Shown piece after piece: positions 16,976-26,400 of a DNA stretch of 64,000 nucleotides. The stretch is from NCBI RefSeq assembly GCF_009834365.1, contig NZ_CP041349.1, forward strand, positions 1-64,000, in the 5' to 3' direction. Origin of the DNA: Komagataeibacter xylinus. Its GTDB lineage: Bacteria > Pseudomonadota > Alphaproteobacteria > Acetobacterales > Acetobacteraceae. The stretch's first letter is position 1; every line of letters starts with the position of its first letter. The translations under genes and the position numbers were made by a program. Below the pieces are notes generated by a model. The model had not been told where the DNA came from and searched no databases. It saw nothing but the letters and a program-made list of their open reading frames with translations.

Positions 16976-17875
16976 TCAGGCGGCAGACGCCACGTCCTCG
17001 ACGGACATCTGACGTGCCGATGGGCTGAAAATGTATTGGGCCGCGGCTGAAGCAGCACTCGCTGCGGTGAAAATGGCGCGCTTGTCAGCCTTCAGCAGTT
17101 CCAGCCAGTTCCCGATGTAATCCGCATGGCGGACAGTCGGCTCGATCTGCAGTTCCGCGCATACGAAAGCAGATGTCATCTCTGCGACCAGTTCCTCGGC
17201 CGCGTAGGCATGGTCCCCGAACCGCCTGCCAAAGGTGCGCGACAGCCGGCTTTCAGCCCCGGTCCAGTGCCCGATCTCATGAAAGACGGTTCTGTACCAA
17301 TCGATCTGGTTGAAATAGGACTGCTGGGGCGGAACCCGGATGAAGTCCGCATCCGGGGCATAAAATGCCTTGTCACCGCCGATGCGAATGTCCGCCCCGG
17401 TTTCGCGCATCAGCGCTTCCGCATGCGGCACGATTTCGCGTTCCGGCAACGGCGCGGTCGGCGCAACCATGTTCTCCGGCAGGTTCTCGCACTGGTCAAC
17501 GTTGAACACCGTAAACCGCTTTAGAAAAGGGATCTGGCGGGGCTCGTCGGAACCCGCTTCCGATTTTGGCGTGAAACGGTCAGCATAAAATACCGTCGTT
17601 CCCTTCTCGCCTTTCCTCACATTGCCGCCCTGCGCATGCGCCTGGCGGAACGTCAGCCATTTCTGGGAAGAAAACCCCTGCATCTCTACCGAACCCCACA
17701 GCATCAGGATGTTGATCCCGGAATAGGCCCGGTCGGTCGCGGCATTACGCGGCAGGGCAATGCCGCATTTCGCGCGGTTCCATGGGCAGACCCATGGCAC
17801 GGTTCCCGCTTCAAGTTCGCGGATGATGCGGTCAGTGACGGACTGGTGGATGTCGGTACGTTCAGTTCTGGCCAT
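16976..17875 (-). CDS. ardC: ArdC-like antirestriction protein
   Basis: The 299-residue protein has the N-terminal ssDNA-binding ArdC domain (DIHQSVTDRIIRELEAGTVP, NAATDRAYSGINILMLW, GFSSQKWLTFRQA, VRKGEKGTTVFYADRF). A C-terminal zincin-like metallopeptidase follows, with the HEIGHWTGAESRL zinc motif near residue 197 and AAEELVAEM supplying the third ligand. ArdC binds incoming single-stranded plasmid DNA and protects it from host restriction. It lies in a minus-strand block with ssb and a ParB-like gene, the expected leading-region setting. Confidence 0.9.
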   Translation of the reverse strand: MARTERTDIHQSVTDRIIRELEAGTVPWVCPWNRAKCGIALPRNAATDRAYSGINILMLWGSVEMQGFSSQKWLTFRQAHAQGGNVRKGEKGTTVFYADRFTPKSEAGSDEPRQIPFLKRFTVFNVDQCENLPENMVAPTAPLPEREIVPHAEALMRETGADIRIGGDKAFYAPDADFIRVPPQQSYFNQIDWYRTVFHEIGHWTGAESRLSRTFGRRFGDHAYAAEELVAEMTSAFVCAELQIEPTVRHADYIGNWLELLKADKRAIFTAASAASAAAQYIFSPSARQMSVEDVASAA

Positions 17876-17897
17876 GATCAGTCTCCAGAAAATGCAG

Positions 17898-17919
17898 ACG
17901 CCGCCCCGAAGGGCGGCGT
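17898..17919 (-). promoter_or_regulatory. Perfect 9-bp hairpin before ardC
   Basis: ACGCCGCCC (17898-17906) and GGGCGGCGT (17911-17919) enclose a CGAA tetraloop, 23 bases upstream of the ardC start codon and 29 bases after the end of the small membrane gene. It may set relative expression of the two genes. Confidence 0.45.
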
Positions 17920-17947
17920 GGATGGGCAGCGGATGGCGAGGGTGGTG

Positions 17948-18103
17948 TCACCTGAGATCGATGATGCCCGTGCACGGGTCGAGGAAGACATCGGGCACCA
18001 GGAGGAGAGTGACCATGGAGGCCGTCCAGAGGAGCACGATGGCGACGAATTTGGCGATTTCGACGGCGGGGCGGGACGGCGGCGCGATGCGGTTCTGTGC
18101 CAT
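17948..18103 (-). CDS. Small single-span membrane protein
   Basis: From ATG 18103 the product has 51 residues: a polar, Arg-containing N-terminus (MAQNRIAPPSRPAVE), one clear transmembrane helix (IAKFVAIVLLWTASMVTLLL) and a short tail. AAAAAGGATC lies just upstream as a ribosome site. Function is unknown; small membrane proteins are common in plasmid leading regions. It precedes ardC by 72 bases, and an 81-base GC-rich hairpin element sits 61 bases upstream of its start. Confidence 0.55.
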   Translation of the reverse strand: MAQNRIAPPSRPAVEIAKFVAIVLLWTASMVTLLLVPDVFLDPCTGIIDLR

Positions 18104-18163
18104 TTCCAGATCCTTTTTTCGGGGGTTTCGACCCCTTCCGGCGACCGCAGGCCAGACTGGCGG

Positions 18164-18244
18164 GCAAGGGCGCCGCGCAGCGGCGGCACCGGAGCCGCGC
18201 ACAGATGGCGCAGCCATCGCGCACGGCGAGGAGCCACCCCTTGC
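18164..18244 (-). promoter_or_regulatory. GC-rich hairpin element, copy A (81 bases)
   Basis: Bounded by GCAAGGG (18164-18170) and CCCTTGC (18238-18244), with an inner hairpin GATGGC-GCA-GCCATC at 18204-18218. It is closely related in sequence and identical in length to the copies at 23364 and 28735. An AT-rich tract (about 18285-18330) lies on its upstream side in the minus direction. Confidence 0.65.
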
Positions 18245-18321
18245 GCGGCAGGCTGGACTGTGGTGCCTGCCTCCTTCCTTTACTGTTTCATTTATTTCTA
18301 TATTTTATTTTTATTATATTT

Positions 18322-18836
18322 CTATTCAGATTTGGCCTTTCCAGAGCCGCCATCCGATTGTCCGGATCGGGCTTTTTGCGGGGATGCCAGACAGGGGCAA
18401 CTGATCCGCGCAGGCGTGACATCAATCCACAAACGATTGCCCGCAGTCGCTTCCAGTGCCTTGCGGATGGTGTCAGCGGAAAGAAATTCCGCGCCATCGT
18501 CGCCACCAAATGACGCGCGTTGACATCGTACCAGTCGTCAGGACATGTGCGCGGGTCCGCTTCGACAGTATAGGCGACAAGGTTCGCCTGACCCTCAGCG
18601 TCACTGAAGCCCGGATAACCATTCGACATCAGGTACACCCCATGATCGCCAACCAGCATGAGGCCTGCCGGTATCTTGGTACGGTCGACATCCGCACCGA
18701 TCGGATGGCGCGACGACACGCCAGCCTTGAGAAAGACCGGTTCAACAAGCTGATCATAGGTAGGGGAATGTTCGCTCGCGGCTTGCGCATGAGCGAGAAG
18801 ACGCGCCGCCAGGGCGTGGTCAAAATGAAGTTTCAT
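18322..18836 (-). pseudogene. DUF3085 protein gene with a one-base frameshift
   Basis: The start is ATG 18836 (MKLHFDHALAARLLAHAQAA). The first frame carries the DUF3085 features IPAGLMLVGDHGVYLMSNGY and CPDDWYDVNAR. It then loses register near 18511-18515. One added base restores FGGDDGAEFLSADTIRKALE, a typical continuation, and a stop at 18322. The unshifted frame instead runs to 18288 with implausible sequence. DUF3085 proteins are plasmid-borne and of unknown function. An intrinsic terminator lies just upstream at 18874-18904. Confidence 0.75.
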
Positions 18837-18873
18837 GGCAGTATTCCTTTGTGTGAGCCCCTTGCGGGGACAC

Positions 18874-18904
18874 AAAAAAAGGCGGGACACCGAAGTATCC
18901 CGCC
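18874..18904 (-). terminator. Rho-independent terminator upstream of the DUF3085 gene
   Basis: On the minus strand GGCGGGA and TCCCGCC (18881-18904) form a stem followed by seven T (plus-strand A run 18874-18880). It ends the transcript of the DUF5983-like gene, or acts as an attenuator in the DUF3085 leader. A second hairpin containing CCCC-GCAA-GGGG follows at about 18851-18873. Confidence 0.75.
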
Positions 18905-18960
18905 TCAAGAAATGAAAACTGGCGCATCTGGCCCGAAGTGCCCCCCGATGCCGTTGCCGA

Positions 18961-19269
18961 TCATTCATCTTCATCGTCATCAAAGAAACGAAGCGAGGCA
19001 TCGACCGGGCCGTCCGCATCAAACAGGACGTAATCACAGTCGTGATTCCGGGCCAGGGCAAGAATGGCCCGCAGTGACCGCGACCCCGGCCAATCATGGG
19101 AGTATGGATCCAGCGGGACATGGACAAACCATCCGTGCGGGCCGGACAGGCAGGTCAGCCCAAAGGAACCACCTGACCTTGCATATCTCTCAAGGTGTCC
19201 ACGGTCCGACAGGGGGAGGTGGCCGGTGCTCAGGTCGAGGAATTTCCGGATCTGGAAAGGCGCTAACAT
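18961..19269 (-). CDS. DUF5983-like hypothetical protein
   Basis: A 102-residue acidic protein starting MLAPFQIRKFLDLSTGHLPL. Visible blocks are GPHGWFVHVPLDPY, HDCDYVLFDADGPVD and the acidic tail FFDDDEDE. The pattern agrees with a small plasmid-borne family (DUF5983) as I remember it; function is unknown. It follows the PAPS-reductase-like gene by 31 bases on the same strand and ends before the terminator at 18874-18904, so the two form one unit. Confidence 0.6.
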   Translation of the reverse strand: MLAPFQIRKFLDLSTGHLPLSDRGHLERYARSGGSFGLTCLSGPHGWFVHVPLDPYSHDWPGSRSLRAILALARNHDCDYVLFDADGPVDASLRFFDDDEDE

Positions 19270-19300
19270 CGGGTTTCTCCCTGCTGGAGGATGAGGCGGG

Positions 19301-20326
19301 TCAGACCGGCCCGGCGCTCTCGCCGAATGCGCCAGCGGGCAGGACCCATTGTTCGGGGGATGTCAGGACACGGCCACGCCAGCGGTGGCAGAGCGCGCGG
19401 CGCACCAGATCGGGGTACCGGCGCACGGGGCCGTAGACCGTGCCGCCACTGGCCAGCGTGCCGAGGTCCCGGTCGCGTCGGATGGTGCAGCCAAATGCGC
19501 GTTCCCACTCACACAGCCGGGCGAACCGATCCGGGTCCATGTGCCGCAGCGTCGCAGCCTGATCAGCAGACATGAATACACATGCCAGGCAGGACAGACG
19601 GCCAAACCCGAGCAGATAGGGAAGCGGCGGAATCACGCCATGCCGACGCAGGATCTGCCAGACAGCCGTTTCACTCCAGGCATGTACCGGCCGCCAGTGA
19701 TCGATATGCCGTCGGTTCCGACCATCACGACAGTCTGCCCGGTGCCGCTCAAAGACAGCGTAACGGGCACGGTTCGCGGATTCCGCCGCACGTTCTCCGG
19801 TTACAAACAGGGTCCGGGCATGACTGAAGCGCACCTGGTTCCGCAGGGCGCCATCCGCAACCATGATCTTGGCGTATGGGGAACACCAGCGGACCGACAG
19901 GTTCGCCGAAACCTGCGGGAAGCGGCGTCGTGTATTGGGCGGTCCCTTGCCACCGACAGTGACCCGCCCTGTCGGCGTATCGAACCAGACCGGTGCAGTC
20001 GGCGCATTCTCGCGCAGCATTTCCCGCACGATCCCACCCTGACGCGCGGAGAAATACAGCCTGACGCCAAGGGCAGCAGCCAGATGCCGCCCGTAATCGG
20101 GCACATGCGGCCAGTCAAAAACGTCCCCGTCATCGTCCACACGATGATGCCACCACTCGATGCGTTGCAGCGCCACGCCCTTTTCGAGCAGGTGCAGCGT
20201 ACTGGCGAGGGAATCCTTGCCAAAGGAACAGGCGACGATGACGTGATCATAAGCCGCCAGATCAGGTATCTCTCCGGGCTCCGGCGCGACAGTTCCCTGG
20301 CGGGATAACAGGCTTGCGGTCACCAT
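19301..20326 (-). CDS. PP-loop (PAPS reductase-like) protein
   Basis: The start is ATG 20326, 7 bases after AAGGAG; an ATG at 20332 is too close to that site. The ~341-residue product has the PP-loop HVIVACSFGKDSLASTLHLL near its N-terminus, then RFPQVSANLSVRWCSPYAKI and a Cys-containing segment LGFGRLSCLACVFMSA. The fold is that of PAPS reductases and DndC, which activate with ATP or PAPS. The plasmid setting beside antirestriction genes hints at DNA modification or anti-defence rather than sulfate assimilation. That role is inference. Confidence 0.75.
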   Translation of the reverse strand: MVTASLLSRQGTVAPEPGEIPDLAAYDHVIVACSFGKDSLASTLHLLEKGVALQRIEWWHHRVDDDGDVFDWPHVPDYGRHLAAALGVRLYFSARQGGIVREMLRENAPTAPVWFDTPTGRVTVGGKGPPNTRRRFPQVSANLSVRWCSPYAKIMVADGALRNQVRFSHARTLFVTGERAAESANRARYAVFERHRADCRDGRNRRHIDHWRPVHAWSETAVWQILRRHGVIPPLPYLLGFGRLSCLACVFMSADQAATLRHMDPDRFARLCEWERAFGCTIRRDRDLGTLASGGTVYGPVRRYPDLVRRALCHRWRGRVLTSPEQWVLPAGAFGESAGPV

Positions 20327-20360
20327 GGACATTCTCCTTGTCTGAATGTCTTCTGGCGGT

Positions 20361-20458
20361 CCGAAGGGGTATCGTGGGTCAAACGCGGCGCGTGCGCCGG
20401 CATCGCAGGCCCGCGGAGCGGGACAAGAGCCACCGTTTGAGGCGCGATGGCCCTTCGG
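20361..20458 (-). promoter_or_regulatory. GC-rich hairpin with different arm sequence
   Basis: Nested pairs: CCGAAGGG (20361-20368) with CCCTTCGG (20451-20458), ATCG (20371-20374) with CGAT (20445-20448), and TCAAACG (20379-20385) with CGTTTGA (20434-20440). It lies 35 bases upstream of the PP-loop gene's start. The arms differ from those at 18.2, 23.4 and 28.8 kb yet pair equally well. A GTGGCTC word next to the stem is shared. Confidence 0.6.
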
Positions 20459-20489
20459 GCATATTTTTTCCTGTGTCTTTCTGCTTTTC

Positions 20490-20903
20490 CTATGCGTCCG
20501 CGTTCAGGTATTCGTGCAGATACCGGCGCAGCACCATGCAGGCCGCATGGGTGTCCCGCTCACCGTCATCCGCAAGGACACGATCCATCATTCTGGCGAG
20601 AACGGCGGCTGCCTCTCGGCCCGGGCTGAAAACAAGGGAAAACCCAAACTGTCCCTGCAGCACGCCGGTCCCGGCATCGTGGACCATGGCCACGATCTCG
20701 CCATGGACGACTTCCTCAACCTCGAGGTCCACTTCCTGGCCGTCAGGCAGAATGGTGGTCCGGATCCCGTCAGAGTCCACACTGTCGGGGACCGCATCGA
20801 GAACGATCCGCGCAGCCGCCTCGGCGTCCGTCGCCGTGACCCTGAAATCGCCGGCATCCGCTTCAAACAGGCGCTCAACCAGCGTGACACGAAAATCAGG
20901 CAT
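20490..20903 (-). CDS. Hypothetical plasmid protein
   Basis: A 137-residue acidic protein (MPDFRVTLVERLFEADAGDF ... ATDAEAAARIVLDAVPDSVD ... MVLRRYLHEYLNADA). The first half resembles a small alpha/beta domain of the kind used for plasmid-encoded inhibitors, but I cannot name the family. Its start overlaps the 3' end of the preceding gene by 8 bases, so both are translated together. Downstream comes the hairpin leader of the PP-loop gene. Confidence 0.6.
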   Translation of the reverse strand: MPDFRVTLVERLFEADAGDFRVTATDAEAAARIVLDAVPDSVDSDGIRTTILPDGQEVDLEVEEVVHGEIVAMVHDAGTGVLQGQFGFSLVFSPGREAAAVLARMMDRVLADDGERDTHAACMVLRRYLHEYLNADA

Positions 20904-21237
20904 TGCCGTCCTCCCTTACCAGGACGAATTCGCTCAGTGTCTTGGCTTCCCGCCATGGGCAGTGCCACACCATCACGTCCTTTCCGCAGATTTCGGCGAC
21001 AGAGCCACGCTCTCTCAGCCGGGCCAGTTCGGCCGACGTGACTCTGGGAACCGCCGTGAAAGCGGAAAATTCGACTACTGCCGCCTCCACGCTCTCATAG
21101 GGTCCCCGCCATCGGCGGGCCGCGGGCGGATAGATTTCAGGCGTCCGGATCAGAACCCCACCGTCCGGGTGGAAGCCCAGTTCAACCACATACCTGCCGA
21201 TCAGACGCTTTTCCGTCATGTAGTCATGGGTCATCAC
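20896..21237 (-). CDS. Hypothetical plasmid protein
   Basis: A 113-residue protein whose start is uncertain (ATG 21237, or MTEKRL a few codons later). Blocks include IGRYVVELGFHPDGGVLIRT and GKDVMVWHCPWREAKTLSEF. No family is recognised. It is the first gene of a two-gene coupled unit with the 137-residue protein. A branched inverted-repeat structure occupies the interval between the ParB-like gene's stop and this start. Confidence 0.6.
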   Translation of the reverse strand: MMTHDYMTEKRLIGRYVVELGFHPDGGVLIRTPEIYPPAARRWRGPYESVEAAVVEFSAFTAVPRVTSAELARLRERGSVAEICGKDVMVWHCPWREAKTLSEFVLVREDGNA

Positions 21238-21333
21238 GGTTCTCCTTCGCCGACGCAGGTGAACGCGTAACCTGACGTTCTGGATAAGCCCGGTTGGGGC
21301 GCATCGCAGAATTTCCCGGTCGACGTCCTGCCT

Positions 21334-21415
21334 GAGGCCGTTGCTGGCTCACCGCCCTACGTCACCACTAGGGGCGACGGGCCGTGAGCCAGAGCCGTAC
21401 GGCGGCAACAGCCTC
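21334..21415 (-). promoter_or_regulatory. Branched hairpin upstream of the 113-residue gene
   Basis: GAGGC (21334-21338) and GTTGC (21340-21344) pair with GCAAC (21405-21409) and GCCTC (21411-21415). Inside, CTGGCTCAC (21344-21352) pairs with GTGAGCCAG (21384-21392), and the self-complementary GCCGTACGGC forms a side arm near 21394-21403. It lies about 100 bases upstream of the start at 21237. Confidence 0.55.
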
Positions 21416-21417
21416 GC

Positions 21418-23295
21418 TCAGCTGAAACCTACAAACTCAACATGCGTCCTGAGGAATTCTTCAGGTGTCTGTGATGGCGGAGCCGGACTTTCCGCCCTGC
21501 CGTGCGGCACGTCATCCTCCTGATCTGTCGCGGCAGGATCATCGGTTCCCGGGCCACCAGCCAGCTCACCACCATCCGCGTCGTCTTCCAACTCGGTCTC
21601 GTCGTCATGCGCCAGGTCCCCATCATCGTCATCCGCTCCAGACGACGGGGCGAGCGCTTCCGCGAAGGTGGCGTTCAGCGCTGCGACATCGACCTGGAAA
21701 AGCGCGGCAGGATGCACCCAGCTCCCCTGCCCGACATGGTCCATCAGGGCGCGGCGCATTTCCTTGCCGGTATTGCGCGGCAGGATACCTTCCGCCTTTA
21801 TGGCCTTCGTGATGCCGGACTTACTGAGCGTTTTCAGGAAATCGTCATCCGCCATAGCGGGCAGATGGTCATCCGCTTTCACGATATGGCCGACCAGGAC
21901 ACCCCAGTCGCCGCTATTCGTCGCGTTCTTCTCGCAGGACAGAACGGCTTTGAGCACGTCGACAGCAGCGCCACGCAGGACCGCCTCGTCCAGCGCCATC
22001 TCGCCATCCTGGAACAGTCCGGCGGCAGCCACGAGCCGGCGTGACGGACGGCGCTGCGGGTAGTGCGCGTTGGAATCCCCGTCTACCCGGACATTCTGCG
22101 CGTTAAGGGCCGCGATCATCAGCCCGACCAGGACCCATGGATCGGCAGAGCCCCGGATGCCGTCCAATGCGGCATGCAGCGCCTGGGTGCGGAAACTGCC
22201 AATCATGTCAAAACCACGCCCCGAGATATCGGGCCGTTCCCGTGGCCCTTCGGGCAGGGCTTCAATGACGGCGGACGGCGTCACGCGGCCTGCCGCCTCG
22301 CTGCCCGGCAGGACGCACCAGCCCTCGCGAACCTTCAGGCGATGATCGAGCCAGAAGAATTTCGTGGCGCCCTCGCGCTGCCAGTAGATCCGCACCATAC
22401 CGGGTTCGAAGACCGGCTCGCCGTTCTCGTCGCTCTGGAGGATCAGGGCGTCTTCAGGCGTGTTCTGACCCAGCCACTGGCGCTGCGCCTTCTCATAGGC
22501 GAAGCCGTCATCTGTATAACGGCCGTCCTTCCCGGCTTCACCGAACAGATCTTCCTGCCAGGCGATCCGGCAGCTTTTTGCAATGGCGTCATCAAACGAG
22601 GCCTCGATTGCATAAAAACGGTCCTGCCGCAGGGCTGACGCAATCCGGTCCCAATCGGGGATGGCAGCACCGGGTTCCCAGTTTCCGTCGGGTAGCTGCA
22701 CGCCATCATCTTCACAGGCTTCGACATCCTCGGGCGGCGACGAGCCAACCGGAAACCCGAAATGGCCCCAGACCTGTTCCTGCAGCGCGGTTGACGCAAG
22801 GGCGATGCTCGCCAGTTCACGATTGCCGGGCCCCTTGCCCGCCTCGATCCACGCCAAAATCTCGGGCAGGATGGCAGACAGGCGACCGATCTGCTTCAGC
22901 TGCACCGGTGTGAGCATCAGCGCCTTGCAGATCGCGGTGTCATTCCACTTTTTTTCCTCCCGGAGCCTGGCGACAACCCGCCACTGTTCAACCTGGGTCA
23001 TGGGCTGACGGATCATGTTCTCCGACGCGGCACGCATCCGGTCCAGTTCCGCATCGTCGCCTGCCACCGTCACCTGAATGGTTTTCAGGCCGGCCTTGAC
23101 TGCAGCACGCCGGCGGCGATGCCCCGCAACGATCATCAGGCCGCCCGGGGTTTCGCGGACCAGAGGCGGATGGATGATCCCAACGGCCTTGACGTTCAGC
23201 GCCAGCTGGCGCTCTTCCGCCTCGTTGGGCGCGGATTTCCGCGGGTTTTCGGGGTTGTCGAGCAGGGTTTTCGGATCAACTTCGCGCAGTTCCAT
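21418..23295 (-). CDS. ParB/Spo0J-family protein, large plasmid type
   Basis: The 625-residue protein opens with a ParB N-terminal domain: LLDNPENPRKSAPNEAEERQ, VGIIHPPLVRE, and MIVAGHRRRRAAVKAGL carrying the GHRR box near residue 58. A helical region follows (QVEQWRVVARLREEKKWNDT) with KALMLTPVQLKQIGRLS as the DNA-binding helix-turn-helix. The long middle part is unrecognised and the last 90 residues are very acidic. Such oversized ParB proteins accompany ssb and ardC in leading regions and are distinct from the partition locus at 29 kb. Confidence 0.82.
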   Translation of the reverse strand: MELREVDPKTLLDNPENPRKSAPNEAEERQLALNVKAVGIIHPPLVRETPGGLMIVAGHRRRRAAVKAGLKTIQVTVAGDDAELDRMRAASENMIRQPMTQVEQWRVVARLREEKKWNDTAICKALMLTPVQLKQIGRLSAILPEILAWIEAGKGPGNRELASIALASTALQEQVWGHFGFPVGSSPPEDVEACEDDGVQLPDGNWEPGAAIPDWDRIASALRQDRFYAIEASFDDAIAKSCRIAWQEDLFGEAGKDGRYTDDGFAYEKAQRQWLGQNTPEDALILQSDENGEPVFEPGMVRIYWQREGATKFFWLDHRLKVREGWCVLPGSEAAGRVTPSAVIEALPEGPRERPDISGRGFDMIGSFRTQALHAALDGIRGSADPWVLVGLMIAALNAQNVRVDGDSNAHYPQRRPSRRLVAAAGLFQDGEMALDEAVLRGAAVDVLKAVLSCEKNATNSGDWGVLVGHIVKADDHLPAMADDDFLKTLSKSGITKAIKAEGILPRNTGKEMRRALMDHVGQGSWVHPAALFQVDVAALNATFAEALAPSSGADDDDGDLAHDDETELEDDADGGELAGGPGTDDPAATDQEDDVPHGRAESPAPPSQTPEEFLRTHVEFVGFS

Positions 23296-23363
23296 GGTTT
23301 TTACTCCGTGTTCTCAGGACACCTTTCCTGATGCACCCTGGCGGCCAGCACCGGGCTGGCGGA

Positions 23364-23444
23364 GCAAGGGCGCCGCGCAGCGGCGGCACCGGACCCGCGC
23401 GCAGGCGGCGCAGACGCCGAGCACGGGGAGGCGCCACCCCTTGC
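23364..23444 (-). promoter_or_regulatory. GC-rich hairpin element, copy B (81 bases)
   Basis: Bounded by GCAAGGG (23364-23370) and CCCTTGC (23438-23444), with an inner GCCGC-GCA-GCGGC hairpin at about 23372-23384. It lies 69 bases upstream of the ParB-like start and just after the stop of the methyltransferase/helicase gene. Confidence 0.65.
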
Positions 23445-23472
23445 GGCGCCTGACCGGAGATGGCAGCCCTTC

Positions 23473-26400
23473 TCAGGCTGCCACCTCTTCTTCCTTCTCC
23501 CTGTCCTCGGTGTCGTCATGCGCCGGGTCTTCATCGGTCGCGGTCGCCGCCAGATCGTCTTCCAGCGCTTTCAGCTCAGCGCGCTTTTCATCAAGCATCG
23601 CCTGTTCCGCGAACGGCAGGCCCAGACGGGCCCGGTAGGATGGCAGGCGACGCTGCGCTTCCTCCCGCATCCGGATTGCGTCACGGAGCGCGTCATCGAT
23701 CCGAAGCAGCGCATGCTCGAGACGCGACGTCAGCCCAAGGCCCTTCGTGTCGTCCTCGACGGCGATTTCAATGCGGCCTGAGCGCGCTTCCACAAACAGC
23801 GTCACGTCGACCGCGCGCTTTTCGTAGTACACGCGACGGCCTGGCCCTGCTTCACACATGACGGCGAACCCACCGATGCGTCCGAGGTTCCAGACCCCTG
23901 CCTCACCGTTCTTCGCGGCCAGACGGACCTGGGACAGGAGCCATGACCCGGCCTTCTCGCGCTCGCTGACATCCCCCTTGTCCCTGCGCAATACGAACGC
24001 ATCCCCCTTCGTGGGCTGACGGCTGGCAATATCCGCCTCGATAAGCGGGATCTGGCGCTCCGCGCCCGCAATCTCACGCTCGGCCCGGTCGATGGCACGT
24101 TTTACGGCGAACTGGTCGTCATAATGGGCGGCCGCCAGTCTCTCGAGCCGCGCAAGATCGGCCTCCAGCCCGGCTTTGTGCATCAGCCGGGCATCGCCTG
24201 ATGCGAGCGCCTTGGCCATGGCGAACTGGTTTCCCCCTTCCCCGCCAATGTCCTCAATCCGGCGGATGGAACGGTCACCTGACATCGCAAGGCCAATAAA
24301 GCGCTGCTTGCGCTCGAGGAGCTGCCAGTTGGTCGCGTCAACGGAACCCTGCTGGGCATAGGCGTAGAGTTCGATTTCCGCGTGCTGGTTGCCCTGCCGC
24401 TCGATGCGACCCTCGCGCTGGATGATGTCGGAGACCAGCCACGGCACGTCGAGATGGTGCAGGGCCTTGAGGCGCTGCTGGGCGTTGACGCCGGTGCCCA
24501 TGGTCGCCGTCGAGCCGATCAGGATCCGCTTGCGGCCGGCATTGAGATCACCGAACAGCTTCTGCTTCGCCGCACTCTTCCTGTAGTGCTGCATGAACGC
24601 GATTTCCGCGCGCGGCACGCCCAGTCGGATCAGTTCATCGCGGATCCACGTATAGGCGGAAAAACCGCGTGTCTCCATCGCGCTCTCGGTGCCCAGATCC
24701 GAAAAGATCATCTGCACCGCCCCCGGCAGGTCGTACGGCCGACCGGTTTCAGGATCGCTGTAACGGCTTTCCGATGTCTCCTGCCAGATCCGGAACACGT
24801 TCCCGATCATCAGGTTCAGCTTCGATGTATCGTCATTCGCGGCGAGAGGGGCGACGAAGCGCAGGTCGATCGCGGCATGACGGGCATCCGTGATGACGGA
24901 CAGGAGGATGTCGTCGCCCTTCTGGGGACGCCCCTGGCGCGCTTCGATGGCGTTGATGCGGGCCGCCAGCGTCTTCTGGTAGGCCCTGAAGTTATCGTTT
25001 GTCGGCGCGACAATAATCTCGCGACGCCCGCCCCGGATCGCAGGCAGATTCACGTACTGGCGTAGGTCATCGTGCTGCACGACATCCGCGAAGTCGCGAT
25101 ACATCGCCATGAGGTCGGCGACGTTGACGAACTCGGTGAAGCGCGTGACCGGCTTGTAAAGCCCGCTTGGCTGCAGTTCCAGTTCGGTACGGGTTTCGCC
25201 GAAATTGGCTGCCCAGGCATCGAATTCATGCAGGTAGCGCTTCTGCAGCGCCTCAAGATCCATATAGCGGCTGACCGTCCACATTTCGGCGAGCGTATTG
25301 GTGATCGGGGAGCCGGACGCCATGATCAGCGGGCGCTCCGGATTTTTTGCCGCCAGGTAGCGCGTCTTCACGAAGAGATCCCAGGCCCGCTGCGAGCCGT
25401 TCGGATCGACCCCCTTGAGGTCGGACTGGTTGGTTGCAAAACTCAGCTTCCGGAACTGCTGCGCTTCATCAACGAGGATCTGGTCGATGCCAATCTCTCC
25501 CAGATGCACGAGATCGTCCTTTCGAGTGCCAAGGCCTTCCAGCTTCGCCTGCATCTTCTCCTTCATGCTCTCGACCCGCTTGCGCGACAGGCGGTCGGCC
25601 GCGTCGACGCTTTCCAGCACTTCCTCGTAAGACGCGATCTGCGCCTCGATCATCTGGCGTTCGAAATCCCCCTCCACCGGGATGAACCTGAATGCGTCAT
25701 GCGTGATGATGATCGCATCCCAGTTTCCGGTCGCGGCCCGGGCAAGGAACCGCTGGCGCTTTGCTTTCACGAAGTTCGTCTCGTCGGCGACGAGGATCCG
25801 CGCGGTCGGGTAGAGCATGAGGAATTCGCGGGCCATCTGGGCGAGGCAGTGACCGGGAACGGCGATCATCGCCTTGCTGATCAGGCCAAGCCGCTTCTGC
25901 TCCATGACGGCCGCAACCATCGAGAAGGTCTTTCCGGAGCCGACCGCGTGCGCGATATACGTGCCGCCCGCGGCGATGATCCGCCAGATCACCCGTTTCT
26001 GGTGCGGGCGCAGGCTGATCGTGGTGCTTGCACCGGGCAGGCGCAGATGGGAGCCATCAAACGCGCGTGCCACGAGGTTGTTGTAGGTGTCGTTATACAA
26101 CCTGACCAGCCTCTCGGCCCGATCGCCATCCTGCCAGACCCATGTCTCGAACGCACGCCTGATCGCCACCAGTTTTTCCTTTGCGGCTTCCGTCTCCTGT
26201 GTGTTCAGTTCGCGGTGCTCTTTGCCATCGCCATCACGCCAGACATCCCATATTTTTGGCGATGCCTGCGTCAGGGCATCTTCCAGCAGTTCGCCGGCAT
26301 GTCGCCGTTCCGTTCCCCAGACTGACGTTGCCTCGGCCTTGCCCATGAATGCCCGTTTCCCCACGGTCCAGCAGGCGACCGCGGGCGCGTGATAAATGAT

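Noticed and set aside
18456..19436. 326-residue plus-strand frame
   Set aside because: Antisense to the DUF3085 and DUF5983-like genes, with unlike-protein composition (many His, Arg, Pro).
25072..26325. 417-residue plus-strand frame in the helicase region
   Set aside because: Antisense shadow of the helicase motifs; no ribosome site or domain.
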